The position numbers and the translations under genes are program-made. 64,000 nucleotides of DNA from Bacteroidia bacterium (GTDB lineage Bacteria > Bacteroidota > Bacteroidia > Chitinophagales > Saprospiraceae), in the NCBI GenBank assembly GCA_030426765.1, contig JAUHXV010000002.1, positions 172,345-236,344 on the forward strand. The letters run 5' to 3'. The notes beneath the pieces were generated by a model that saw only the letters and a program-made list of their open reading frames with translations, was not told the DNA's origin and searched no databases. Shown here piece after piece: positions 31,654 to 41,566 of the stretch. Numbering within the stretch: position 1 is the first letter of the stretch; the number at the start of each line of letters is the position of its first letter.

Positions 31654-33546
31654 ATGAAACGCATCTCCCTCGCATTACTGTTTTGGGTTGGCGCACTGTC
31701 ATTTTCCTTTGCGCAGCACGATCCCGATGAGAACATACCCGCCAGAGCGGTTAAAACACTGGATCATGCGTTGATGACCAGTAAGGTCGGAAATACTGAA
31801 GCAGCCATCACGGAAATTGAATCACTCATCGACAAGTATCCGGAATGGATCCGTCCCCGGCATGAGTTGAGTCGGATTTTTTACGAATCCGGTCAGACCA
31901 ACTCGGCAATCCTGCATCTTGAAGCAGCCATTAAAGTCGATACCGCTTCACAGCTTCAGGAATTATACACGCTGGGGCGTTTGTACGAAAAAGCCAATGA
32001 TCAGATGCAAGCGATAGCGTGCTATAATCAGGTGATCGCAAAGGCAGGTGCAGATGCATCGCTGGCTGGTCGCGCCAGTGAAAGCAAGTCCATCCTGGAG
32101 GAAAAAAGACACCTGTGGACTGTAGAAGATTCGATCACCTTCGTGCCGTTTGACACCGACATTAACACACCTGAACACGAATCCCTCGGGCAGTGGACGC
32201 TCGACGGGCAGTACATGGTTTTCACACGCTTTGCCAACAATCAGGAGGATATAATTTTTGCTTCGTTTGATTCGATAGCGGGCTTATGGCAGATTTATGA
32301 ATATGCCTACAACTCACCATACCATGAAGGCGCTCATGCACTATCGCCGGATGGCAATTATCTGATCTTCACCTCCTGCGATCTGCATGATAGTCAGGGC
32401 GGATGTGATTTGTATTTGTCCTTTAAACAAGGCGATCATTGGACGCGTCCAACAGATATGGGTCCGGCATTCAACAGTGCCGCGTATGATGGTCAGCCGT
32501 CATTTGGTCTGGATGGTTTGTCCTTGTTTTTTTCAAGTACCCGATCAGGCGGATACGGGGGAAGAGATATATGGTATGTCTATCAGCAAGGTGCGGGGAA
32601 ATGGTCGCGCCCTATTAATGCTGGTCCGGCGATCAATACGCCGGATAATGAAAAAACACCCTTTGTACACTTCGACGGTCAGACGATTTACTTTATGCGG
32701 GATGGCTCCGAAGGACTGGGCGGAGATGATTTGTACATCGCTCGAAAAGATATCAGCGGTCAGTGGCAAACCGCCACTAACATGGGTGCACCCATCAATA
32801 CAGGCGGCGATGAAGGCGCTCTGACACTTCACCCGGATGGCCGCAGAGCTATCATCACACGCCTAACGGAAGAAAATAAAAATGACCTGTTTACTTTCGA
32901 ACTACCCGAAAAGTTCAGAGCTGCACCACTCCAGGCACTTCGGGCCATAATTACGGACGCCGAGTCACAACTACCCGTTAATGCCCGACTCGAAATTTTT
33001 GAGATAACAGAAAACGACACCATCCGTAAATCGCAATGGACAGATAAGGAAGGAAAGATCTCGGCGGTGGCACAAAAAGGAAAGGCATACGGTCTTTTTG
33101 TAGAAGCAGAAGGGTATCTTCTATATTCTCAAAATCTTGCTGCTGATACATCGGAAATCAGGGACATTAAAATCCAGCTCACACCCATTTCTGTTGCTGA
33201 AAATAAAACCGTTGTCCTAAAAAACATTTTCTTCGAAAGTGGTTCGGCCGAATTACTTCCCGCCTCAGATCCCGAACTGAAAAAGCTGTTGTGGAATCTC
33301 CGGAAGAATGAAACACTTCGTATCGAGATCGGTGGTCATACGGATGATGTAGGCAATGATGCTGACAATCAAAAACTGAGTGAAGCACGCGCCAAAGCGG
33401 TCTATGATTATCTCACCTACCATGGCATTACATCAGAAAGAATCTCGTATGTCGGATACGGCGAGACGCAACCTATCGCAGATAATTCAACGGAAGCAGG
33501 GAAACAGGAAAACCGAAGAACGGAATTTAAGGTCTTAGCTAAGTAG
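31654..33546 (+). CDS. TPR-PD40-CRD-OmpA protein, PorE-like
   Basis: 630 residues. After a signal peptide (to about 21) come TPR units (about 30-150), a PD40/WD40-like beta-propeller (about 170-420, with LSPDGNYLIFTS, LDGLSLFFSSTRSGGYGGRD and similar blades), a carboxypeptidase regulatory-like domain (about 430-510) and a C-terminal OmpA domain (about 520-628) with the peptidoglycan-binding HTDDVGND and RISYVGYGETQP. This order is that of PorE, an outer-membrane/peptidoglycan anchor of the T9SS. No lipobox is present. Paralogues with this layout are common, so direct T9SS membership is an inference. Confidence 0.85.
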   Translation: MKRISLALLFWVGALSFSFAQHDPDENIPARAVKTLDHALMTSKVGNTEAAITEIESLIDKYPEWIRPRHELSRIFYESGQTNSAILHLEAAIKVDTASQLQELYTLGRLYEKANDQMQAIACYNQVIAKAGADASLAGRASESKSILEEKRHLWTVEDSITFVPFDTDINTPEHESLGQWTLDGQYMVFTRFANNQEDIIFASFDSIAGLWQIYEYAYNSPYHEGAHALSPDGNYLIFTSCDLHDSQGGCDLYLSFKQGDHWTRPTDMGPAFNSAAYDGQPSFGLDGLSLFFSSTRSGGYGGRDIWYVYQQGAGKWSRPINAGPAINTPDNEKTPFVHFDGQTIYFMRDGSEGLGGDDLYIARKDISGQWQTATNMGAPINTGGDEGALTLHPDGRRAIITRLTEENKNDLFTFELPEKFRAAPLQALRAIITDAESQLPVNARLEIFEITENDTIRKSQWTDKEGKISAVAQKGKAYGLFVEAEGYLLYSQNLAADTSEIRDIKIQLTPISVAENKTVVLKNIFFESGSAELLPASDPELKKLLWNLRKNETLRIEIGGHTDDVGNDADNQKLSEARAKAVYDYLTYHGITSERISYVGYGETQPIADNSTEAGKQENRRTEFKVLAK

Positions 33547-33551
33547 CAGAT

Positions 33552-33860
33552 TTACCCCTTTTTCTTTTTACTTTTTGCCTGCTTAATACTGTCGAGTTTT
33601 GTTTCGTCAGGTGTTTTGTGATCAGGCGCTTCGTGTTTTTCCGTGTTACTGTTCTCGTATTTTTGATCTTTCTCCATTAGCGTATCGCCATGGATATGGA
33701 TAGAGTCAGCGATCAGCGTATCGCCTTGAATGACCATTGTATCGCGTGATGAGGCTATTGTGTCGACGGCTTCTTTTTCAGAAGATCCGGAGCCGGACTG
33801 ACAACTTTGAAGGGAAAAAGAAACCAGCAACAGGCTAGCGAAGAATAACAAGTTTTTCAT
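33552..33860 (-). CDS. small acidic/lysine-rich lipoprotein
   Basis: 102 residues. The signal ends in LQSC (Cys20). The mature part contains two related stretches (DTMVIQGDTLIADS and DSIHIHGDTLMEK) and a Lys-rich C-terminus. No family is recognised. Its ATG lies inside the last 26 bases of the T9SS gene upstream on the same strand, suggesting translational coupling; the two proteins may function together. Confidence 0.7.
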   Translation of the reverse strand: MKNLLFFASLLLVSFSLQSCQSGSGSSEKEAVDTIASSRDTMVIQGDTLIADSIHIHGDTLMEKDQKYENSNTEKHEAPDHKTPDETKLDSIKQAKSKKKKG

Positions 33861-35721
33861 TTTTGAGTATTTGAGTGGGTGTGGTGATAGACACCAGGTA
33901 GGTACCTGCTGTCAGGACAGACTGATTGAAACTCAGTTGGTTCGGACCGGGCTTCGGTGTATCATAATACAGCGTTTTGATCAGCCTTCCGTTCATATCC
34001 GTCAGGGTGATGGTCGTCATCTCCCTTCGTTCTGAGGTAAAGTCGATTCGAATGAGGTCATAGGTCGGGTTGGGATACACACTGATGTCTTTAGCCGAAG
34101 GGGGTTCGCTGCTGCTGACCATTTCCCCACCCGTGATTTCAGACACCCATGTCTTGTAGGTATTCGGAACACCCTGACTATTGATATTGGCGCCATAACA
34201 TCCGGCCATCCAGAGATTGCCGGTAGGGTTGTTGTGTTTGCGGGCGATCCCTGTGTAGTCACCCCATCGCTCCGTGCTGCCACCCAGAAAATCAATAAAT
34301 GTCTCACCGGATTTAACCAGCACAGAAGGTGACCAGGTGAAATCCTGATCACAATTGACGACGCGAACCTCAGGATAAATTTCGCCTGAACTTCGTAAAA
34401 ATGCAATCATCACGGACGGATCACCGGTAGAAGTACCAAACGAAGCCACTGAAGGATAGGAATAATCAAAACTGCCTTGAAACCCGAACGTGGAATGCGC
34501 ATTGGTTGTGTTGCTCACGTTGAGCCGATTGTAATAAATACCATTCCATCCGTCTCCAATATCGGCGTGGTAGGTATAGTGCACGACGCCATTAAGATAA
34601 AAGGCGCTTTGGATACGACAATCACCATTGTCAAGCTCATCCGATGTGCCCTGTTGAAAGCCATCCGCTGAAGGGCTGTAATTCGTGGTGTTTACCGTAT
34701 AGCTTAGCAACTCAGGGGTACCACTCATGTCGTCTGTAATATCCCATAACCGGATCTTGTCATGCCCCAGAGATTCATTGCTCACGAGGTATACACCGGG
34801 TCCGTAATTGCCCAGCTGCCCATGTGAAGCGACGGCAATTGAAAATGCTTCAAAAGGTGTTTCACTCAGACCTGACCAAAATTGAAAAGGCAGGCTGCCT
34901 CCTTCAAAACCGGAAGCTTTTGGGATTTGATAAATGACACTTTGATTAAAAGAGTTTCCTTTAAATAGATTGCCTGTAACATACACTTCGTTATTGGATA
35001 CGCCGAGCGAAGGAAAGTCAAACCAGCTTCCGTCGTTGAGCGGATTTCCAGTAAGCGCATACACCCACCAACCATCCTGTGGATCGTTGGATTGAGAAAA
35101 ACACAACAGGACGCGCGAAGTGTTTTCATTTGACCCATGGAGCACGGCCATGACAAATCGGTCGGACCCACTGTCATAGATAACTTTAGGATCATAGATA
35201 GAAGATGTCAGGGAGTTGTCATTAAAAAAATCAAACCAGGTATCAAAGTACAGGAAAGTGCCTGCGTCATTATAATATTCTATTCCGTCATTATTTGCTG
35301 TCACCACAAATCCTCCGTTTGAAACAGCGATGGTGTTGTCCGGTGGTGCGCCGTCTATCGTCCAGTTGGCTTCAAAGTTGGTTCCCAACTCAGGTACTAC
35401 AGCGCGATTTGAATTTTCAGGGTCATCGGAAGGATGGTACGAATGGCGCTTGTGATCGATCTTATCGGCCTTCAACTGTCGGAGGGCCGGAGAACCATGA
35501 TCTCTGCTGAACGTAGCCCGCACGGTCACACCCCATTTGTCACCTTGTTGCGTATGGTCGATCGCTTTCATCAAAGTAGCGGTTTGTGCAGGCGATAAAA
35601 TGCCGGCCTGTCCCTGATCGGGTATGATATGCGGATCAGGCGATATCTTGGAGATCTGCGCTATGGAAATCTCGATTCCGGCGAAAATCAGTAAGGCTAA
35701 AACGAGAGCAAATTTTTTCAT
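33835..35721 (-). CDS. secreted T9SS-sorted beta-propeller-like protein
   Basis: 628 residues from the ATG at 35719-35721, which begins the signal peptide MKKFALVLALLIFAGIEISI. The body (about 100-545) is beta-rich with repeating motifs (SNGGFVVTANNDGIEYYND, VIYDSGSDRFVMAVL, SNNEVYVTGNLF), resembling a propeller. The C-terminal ~80 residues are a T9SS type A sorting domain: VYPNPTYDLIRIDF, LTDMNGRLIKTLYY and the final AGTYLVSITTP...LVILR. It should be exported through T9SS and attached to or released from the cell surface. Function of the body is unknown. Confidence 0.85.
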   Translation of the reverse strand: MKKFALVLALLIFAGIEISIAQISKISPDPHIIPDQGQAGILSPAQTATLMKAIDHTQQGDKWGVTVRATFSRDHGSPALRQLKADKIDHKRHSYHPSDDPENSNRAVVPELGTNFEANWTIDGAPPDNTIAVSNGGFVVTANNDGIEYYNDAGTFLYFDTWFDFFNDNSLTSSIYDPKVIYDSGSDRFVMAVLHGSNENTSRVLLCFSQSNDPQDGWWVYALTGNPLNDGSWFDFPSLGVSNNEVYVTGNLFKGNSFNQSVIYQIPKASGFEGGSLPFQFWSGLSETPFEAFSIAVASHGQLGNYGPGVYLVSNESLGHDKIRLWDITDDMSGTPELLSYTVNTTNYSPSADGFQQGTSDELDNGDCRIQSAFYLNGVVHYTYHADIGDGWNGIYYNRLNVSNTTNAHSTFGFQGSFDYSYPSVASFGTSTGDPSVMIAFLRSSGEIYPEVRVVNCDQDFTWSPSVLVKSGETFIDFLGGSTERWGDYTGIARKHNNPTGNLWMAGCYGANINSQGVPNTYKTWVSEITGGEMVSSSEPPSAKDISVYPNPTYDLIRIDFTSERREMTTITLTDMNGRLIKTLYYDTPKPGPNQLSFNQSVLTAGTYLVSITTPTQILKNEKLVILR

Positions 35722-36161
35722 GTGTTGTGGATTCATTTGGGTGTGTTATACTACTGAACTGCAATATTAATATTTAGAAGAATTAAGATAAACTTTTTAT
35801 TTCTTTTCCTCTGCTCAGCCTTGAGTAATATGCGGTTGTGGCTTATGACGGACACAGTCGATTTTCCATATAAACGTGAGTCCAAGTGATGAATAGCGTA
35901 TGCCGGGTAAAAGTTTAAAGATTGAGGGGTATTTTGAAAATCATTAATACAGCAGGAAAATGTCATGTTTTTTTAGTAAATTTCTTGCCACAAGATCAGG
36001 AACGGTTGCTTAGCTGACCTGACTCATGCGCCACGCGAAGATCGTATGGTTTTTCAGAACCATTCTTACGTCAATGAAGCAAGAACTTCATCCACCTGAA
36101 GTTTGCAAACAGTACAACCACCAGATCGCCTTATGTATCGTTTTCCAAAATAAAGTCCCAA
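35722..36161. other. 440-base divergent gap
   Basis: Divergent promoters are expected for the T9SS gene and the 570-residue protein gene. I see A/T-rich sequence and a 71-codon minus-strand frame (35751-35966) without support. No 7/8-base repeats or hairpins stand out. Confidence 0.4.
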
Positions 36162-37874
36162 ATGAAATACGCATTCCCATTCTCACTCATCACGCTCATC
36201 CTATTTGCAACTGTATGCTTTTGCGAAGCCAACACGTTCGCCACAACCGATAACTCAGGTTTTTCTGTTCATGTAAAACAAGCGCTTACCTCAAACCCGA
36301 ATGATGTTAAGATAAGCGCCAGTGGTACAGGCAGAACCACCGGACACATAGCTGATCTGACGGTAACGAATAACACAGCAGAACCTATCGATATATTACC
36401 AGAGCGAATGTATATCCCTTCTGACGGAAGGTATCAATCCTATGTGGCCTGGATAGAAGAAGGCACTATTATACCTCCTGGCGAGACGCGGACGATTCCG
36501 GTGCATGGGTACTGTGCTGACGTGCATACACCTCCTGTACCCATGGGTGACCTGATGCCGCCTCTCGATTCGTGGATTCCTGTTTCTGAAAGTCCGTTGA
36601 ATGATTTAGTGGGCCCGCCCCCTTCAGATCCTAATCTTGCACCGGCTCCTCAGGTGCCTGAACCCATGAACCCCCCCGGCACAAAGAGCACTGCGCCTCA
36701 GGTGCCTGAACCGATGAATCCCCCCGGCGCAAACGATTCTGAACCAACCGTTCCGGAGCCGATGAACCCACCCGGAGGAAATGCCCCTCCGACAGAAGGT
36801 GTGCCGGTAAGGTTGTTACCCCGAGATCCTGTTCCACCCTTTACACCTGAAATGATTCCGGAAGTTACCGTGACGCCCAGAGACCAGCCCGAACAAACCA
36901 TTATCGTCACGTATCCGGGTACCGATATTCCCATTGACGGCACGATTGACCCCAATGAAGATCCGGTGGTATACGGCACTATTCTGGTAGAAGCTGTCGA
37001 ACAGCTGGAAGAAGCCTACGAGGTCATCCGGGAAAGCGAAAGTTATCCAACACCATACTTCCCCGACCCTACACGTGAAGGAGAGTCTGTTGTGCAACAG
37101 GGATTATGGATATATACGGCCGCCCTCACAGGTGATGACTATGAGCAGGAGGATTTTGAAACCAAAGTGTATGAACAGTTTGAGACCACAACCGGACAAT
37201 CCGTTGATGATCTGGTCGAAGAACAAAAAGAACAGGTGGACCAGGGGATTGAAGATTTCTGGGTAGCTTTTCAAGCGACAGGTGTTGAAGCGAAAATATT
37301 TAGCGTCGATAGTCCTGACCTGATTGATGCTGATGGTATACTGATGACCGTCAGTACACCGAAATGTAAATGTGACCATATTTCATTTGACCTGGAAGTC
37401 AAAAGAGGCGCTCTGGTGGTGCATAGCGACAGCCACACCTCCGATAAAAATCCGGTCGCCAAAATCAAAGACTTCAAATACGGTGACAAGCTGAGTATAA
37501 AGATCAGTAATATCGAAGTCCATTGCAAATGCGAAGAAGCAGATTGTGAGTTTTATCCCGCAGAGAGTACCAACTCAAATAGTCCGGGCTATACAAACCC
37601 GGACACTACCCGCCCGGGTAAAGTGGATATTTTTATGGACAATGATGGCTCCGGTGTGATCGGTGACTATGGAAATCACAACTGCGAAAACAAAGACAAG
37701 CAATGGAATGCAGATGGAACCGAGTACACGTTTACCCTTGAAACAAGAGACGAAAGAACAAATACAAAATCAGTTTTTCAAAGGTTGCGCATCAAAAGCT
37801 ATTGTCAGCTCGATGACTGCCGGAAAAAATTGTGTGCCGAAGTTATTCAGCTTAATTTCGTTACCGCTAAATAA
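36162..37874 (+). CDS. secreted Pro-rich protein of unknown family
   Basis: 570 residues with a signal peptide to about 23. Residues about 25-125 form a beta-rich domain (HIADLTVTNNTAEPIDILPE, PPGETRTIPVHGYCADVH) that resembles domains binding to surface components. A Pro-rich linker carries three near-perfect VPEPMNPPG units (about 160-205). A second half with KCKCDHISFDLEVKRGALVV, several Cys pairs and an acidic stretch follows. No catalytic motif is seen. It ends 6 bases before the SprB-repeat gene, so the two form an operon, and it could be a partner displayed or bound by that protein. Function unknown. Confidence 0.7.
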   Translation: MKYAFPFSLITLILFATVCFCEANTFATTDNSGFSVHVKQALTSNPNDVKISASGTGRTTGHIADLTVTNNTAEPIDILPERMYIPSDGRYQSYVAWIEEGTIIPPGETRTIPVHGYCADVHTPPVPMGDLMPPLDSWIPVSESPLNDLVGPPPSDPNLAPAPQVPEPMNPPGTKSTAPQVPEPMNPPGANDSEPTVPEPMNPPGGNAPPTEGVPVRLLPRDPVPPFTPEMIPEVTVTPRDQPEQTIIVTYPGTDIPIDGTIDPNEDPVVYGTILVEAVEQLEEAYEVIRESESYPTPYFPDPTREGESVVQQGLWIYTAALTGDDYEQEDFETKVYEQFETTTGQSVDDLVEEQKEQVDQGIEDFWVAFQATGVEAKIFSVDSPDLIDADGILMTVSTPKCKCDHISFDLEVKRGALVVHSDSHTSDKNPVAKIKDFKYGDKLSIKISNIEVHCKCEEADCEFYPAESTNSNSPGYTNPDTTRPGKVDIFMDNDGSGVIGDYGNHNCENKDKQWNADGTEYTFTLETRDERTNTKSVFQRLRIKSYCQLDDCRKKLCAEVIQLNFVTAK

Positions 37875-37880
37875 GCTGCC

Positions 37881-40800
37881 ATGAGCCTGACAGAGTTGCG
37901 CATTGGAAGCATTTTTTGTTTACTGCTCTTTTGCCTGCAGTATGGAAATGCCGAAATTAATCTGGACGAATTTCGTCAGCATTCTACACAGTTAGATTCC
38001 GTGCCGAACTACGTGAGTCCATTTCGCACTACCTACACACAAGCGAAAGAAGTATCCAGACCATGGGCATCCATTTCCATCACTGAAGGGGACATGAAAC
38101 CATTTTATCCTCCTGCAGCAGGTGCTGGCTTTCCATGGATTCCAGTGGTCGCCGGTGTGGCGGGAGCCGGTGTCGTCACCTATCTTCTGGTCAAGCCTGA
38201 TGATGACGATTCAGATTGCAGTTTCAATGTTTCTACCCAATTTGGTTTCGCCACCTGCGATCAACCTAACGGATGGATTTCGCTCACGGTTACCCCTGAA
38301 GCTGATTATACCTACAGCTGGTCAAACGGATCCTCCTCTCGCGATCTGACTGATCTATTGCCCGGCACCTACACCTGTACCGTGACCCGCACAGGCACAG
38401 CCTGCATGGAAATAGTCAGTGCAAGCATCAACAATGTAGATGAGTTGTTTTTTGTTTCGATAAACGGTGTCGATGCAGACTGTGGGTTGGAGAATGGAAG
38501 TGTTTCGGCAATTGTAACAGGAACAGGATCGTATTCCTATTTGTGGTCGGATGGATCCACCACATCCACTGTTTCAGATTTGCCACCCGGTACATATTCT
38601 GTGACAGTTACCTCAGAAGGAAAATGTGAAGATGATGCCTCGACAACGATCGATGAAAACCCACCGAACTTTAATGTGTCGGTTTCCACTACCCCTGCAG
38701 GATGCGGTGAGAATGACGGCACAGCTTCCGTTCAGGTAAGTCCTTCGGGATCCTATTCATTCCTGTGGTCTAATGGGGCCACTACCCAGGATATATCGAA
38801 CGTATCTCCGGGCACATACACTGTGACAATCACTTCAGGCGAATCGTGCAGTCTGGAAGAAACGGTGATCATAGAAGAAGCCACTCCGGCATTTACCGTG
38901 ACAGTCAACACTACGCCTTCATCCTGTGGAATGAGTGATGGTATGGCCACTGCAGAAGTTAGCCCTTCAGGTATCTATACATTTCAATGGTCGAATGGAG
39001 AAATGAGCGAATCAATTTCAGGGCTGAGTCCGGGCACGTATATGGTGACCGTTTCAGTTCCCGGTAGTAATTGTGCCGTCTCAGAATCGGTGACGATAGA
39101 AGAAGGACCTCCCGCTTTTGACATTACTGATGAGACATTTCCCAGCGATTGCGGATTATCAACTGGCAGTGTGATGCTAACCGTAGTCCCTGATGGCAAT
39201 TATTCATTTCAATGGTCGAATGGCGGAAGCAGTTCACAGCAAAATGATTTGAGTGCAGGTAGCTATCAGGTGACAGTCACCCTTGAGGGTACGGATTGCT
39301 CCAAAGAATATAGTGTGACGATTGACGAGCTTCCTCCTACGATGATGTTGTCTTTTAACAGTACCCCGGCAGGATGTGGAATAGCCAATGGTTCCGCTAC
39401 TGTGGAGGTGAACCCACCCGGCGCGTACGATTACCTGTGGTCTAACGGAATCACCGCGAGTTCTATTACGGACATTTTATCAGGAGAGTATACGGTGACC
39501 GTTTCTATCGCGGGTACCACTTGCAGTGTCACAGGGATGGTTGAGGTGGGGCAAACCGGTGGAGGGTTTACCGCAACCTTCAATACAGCCAATGCAAATT
39601 GTGGATTGGAAGATGGCCAGGCAAGTATCACGTTGGATCCTCCGGGCGAGTATACGTTTCTCTGGTCCAACCAACAGACAGAACCTAACCTGACAGATGT
39701 TGAATCCGGCACCTATATGGTTACCGTGACGGATGAAAATGGTTGTACGGAAAAGTTTACTGTGTCCATAGGTGAAAGTCCGGTCGAGTATCTGACGATC
39801 AACAGCACATCTCCCGCTAATTGTGTAGAGAGTGGAGAGCTCATCTTTACACTGACTACCCCTGGAGCAGGACCGCTGGTTGTTGAAGTAGTTGGGCCGG
39901 AAGGGGTCATGGTGCATGTATTGATGCCCGGAACCCATATGTTATCCACCTTTCAGAACGTACCGGGTGGTGAGTACATGTTGACGGTATACGATGATTC
40001 AATAGGCGAGAACTGTACCGACATGGGCTCAGCGATCGTCATTGACAATACTCCGGATCTGGTGGCAAATGATGATTTCTTTACTACCCCGGCAGCTGAA
40101 CCAATATCCGGTAATGCATTGATCAATGATATGGGTCTGAGCCTTGAAATGACAGAAGTCTTTAACATCTTCGGAGGCATGGTGTCGTTTGATGCTACGG
40201 GTGATTTTCTGTTTACACCCGATCCCGGATTTACCGGGGAGGCTTCGTTTTTTTATACCGTGACGGATGCGTGTGGACGGATGGCGAATGCAGTAGTGAC
40301 CATTTTTGTAGAGATGGTCGACTGTGAGTTTGATGTGGACTTTGAAATGATCCCTGCTTCCTGCGGACTGGAAGATGGAAGTATTACGGTAGAAGTGTTG
40401 GAACCCGGTGAGTATGAATACACCTGGAGCAATGGCGAAACAGGAAATACACTCACAGATGTAGAAGCCGGAAGTTACACCGTCACCATCATGGATGTCA
40501 ACCTTGGATGCGACCTGGTGTTTTCTGTTGATCTTGAAGAGCTACCCCCGGATTATGTCAGTGATATTGTCGTGACGCAACCTCAGTGTGGGGCGCCGGG
40601 TGAGATTCAGTTTACCGCCTCCACGTCCAGTCAGAATCCTATGGTGATGTCTGTCACACATCCGAATGGGATTGAGGTCTTTTTTATTGATCCGGGCGTT
40701 ATTATACTTTCGGATTATGTGCCGATTGTGCCGGGTGAGTATTCCATTGAAGTTACGGATGCCGGAGCCGGACCGGATTGTTTTGAGACGTTTGAGGTTA

Positions 40801-41531
40801 TCATTAATCCATCTGCCCAAATAGAAATCATGGTCGAAGCGGTCTTTCCGCCTACCGAACCCACCTCGATGGATGGTTCAGCTATTATCGTTATTACAGT
40901 GCCGGGTGCTCCGCCGTATACCGTTTTGCTTGACGGTAATCCCATATTCGATACATCGGATGAGGTATTCACTATCGAGGGTCTTGATGTGGGGCAGTAT
41001 ACCGTGCAGATCATCGATAGTGAAGGGTGTACCTCCAATGAAGTGATCATTGATGTACCGTTCCCAGGCATTTCGTTTTCGTTTGGCACGGGGCTGATCT
41101 TTTCTGTTCCGGACCAGTCTGATGAACAGCCGGCATTCGCTTCAGGAGATTATATGATTCGAAATGCTGTGATCGTGTCTGCAGAGTATTGGCTCGGCAC
41201 CATACCTCAGGAAATGAGGTTGACATTTGCACCTGGTGTGAATGGCAAGCCATATGGTGAGGTTCTATCGTATAGTGGGCTGTTGCGACACAACTTTAAT
41301 AAGGGTGGTGTTTCATTACAGGCGGGTATAGGCTCAGCATTTGGCAGTCATCCGGTGGCGGGTAGGGAGGCAGCAGATGTTGCGCCTTTATGGTCGTTGC
41401 GCGGATCGGCGGTGTATAGATTGAATAAAAAGGTTCGATTGACTGGTGCGGTTTCGCAGCAGGGGTGGCAGCGAGTGCAACGACCATCTTTTGAGCTATC
41501 TGCTTTATTTAGAATGAGAGGTTCAGAGTAA
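37881..41531 (+). CDS. SprB-repeat surface protein with C-terminal beta barrel
   Basis: 1216 residues. Signal peptide to about 24; a Gly-rich hydrophobic helix at about 84-104 (PVVAGVAGAGVVTYLLV); then about twelve Ig-like units from 112 to 1060. Eight are classical SprB repeats, each with CG..NGSxxV..., Y.YxWSNG.....L..L.PGTYTVTVT and a following Cys; three are variants and one resembles a cadherin-like ANDDFFTTP...GFTGEASFFYTVTD unit. The last ~150 residues (from GISFSFGTGLIFSV to ELSALFRMRG) contain eight amphipathic strands, as in an OmpA/OmpX-size barrel. No T9SS domain is present, so the barrel could anchor its own repeats in the outer membrane. SprB relatives mediate gliding or adhesion. 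Confidence 0.82.
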   Translation: MSLTELRIGSIFCLLLFCLQYGNAEINLDEFRQHSTQLDSVPNYVSPFRTTYTQAKEVSRPWASISITEGDMKPFYPPAAGAGFPWIPVVAGVAGAGVVTYLLVKPDDDDSDCSFNVSTQFGFATCDQPNGWISLTVTPEADYTYSWSNGSSSRDLTDLLPGTYTCTVTRTGTACMEIVSASINNVDELFFVSINGVDADCGLENGSVSAIVTGTGSYSYLWSDGSTTSTVSDLPPGTYSVTVTSEGKCEDDASTTIDENPPNFNVSVSTTPAGCGENDGTASVQVSPSGSYSFLWSNGATTQDISNVSPGTYTVTITSGESCSLEETVIIEEATPAFTVTVNTTPSSCGMSDGMATAEVSPSGIYTFQWSNGEMSESISGLSPGTYMVTVSVPGSNCAVSESVTIEEGPPAFDITDETFPSDCGLSTGSVMLTVVPDGNYSFQWSNGGSSSQQNDLSAGSYQVTVTLEGTDCSKEYSVTIDELPPTMMLSFNSTPAGCGIANGSATVEVNPPGAYDYLWSNGITASSITDILSGEYTVTVSIAGTTCSVTGMVEVGQTGGGFTATFNTANANCGLEDGQASITLDPPGEYTFLWSNQQTEPNLTDVESGTYMVTVTDENGCTEKFTVSIGESPVEYLTINSTSPANCVESGELIFTLTTPGAGPLVVEVVGPEGVMVHVLMPGTHMLSTFQNVPGGEYMLTVYDDSIGENCTDMGSAIVIDNTPDLVANDDFFTTPAAEPISGNALINDMGLSLEMTEVFNIFGGMVSFDATGDFLFTPDPGFTGEASFFYTVTDACGRMANAVVTIFVEMVDCEFDVDFEMIPASCGLEDGSITVEVLEPGEYEYTWSNGETGNTLTDVEAGSYTVTIMDVNLGCDLVFSVDLEELPPDYVSDIVVTQPQCGAPGEIQFTASTSSQNPMVMSVTHPNGIEVFFIDPGVIILSDYVPIVPGEYSIEVTDAGAGPDCFETFEVIINPSAQIEIMVEAVFPPTEPTSMDGSAIIVITVPGAPPYTVLLDGNPIFDTSDEVFTIEGLDVGQYTVQIIDSEGCTSNEVIIDVPFPGISFSFGTGLIFSVPDQSDEQPAFASGDYMIRNAVIVSAEYWLGTIPQEMRLTFAPGVNGKPYGEVLSYSGLLRHNFNKGGVSLQAGIGSAFGSHPVAGREAADVAPLWSLRGSAVYRLNKKVRLTGAVSQQGWQRVQRPSFELSALFRMRGSE

Positions 41532-41566
41532 CTTGTTGAAAGTTGAAATGGAATAAGAACAGAATC

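Noticed and set aside
35751..35966. 71-codon minus-strand frame in the divergent gap
   Set aside because: Lies in an A/T-rich promoter gap and shows no recognisable features.
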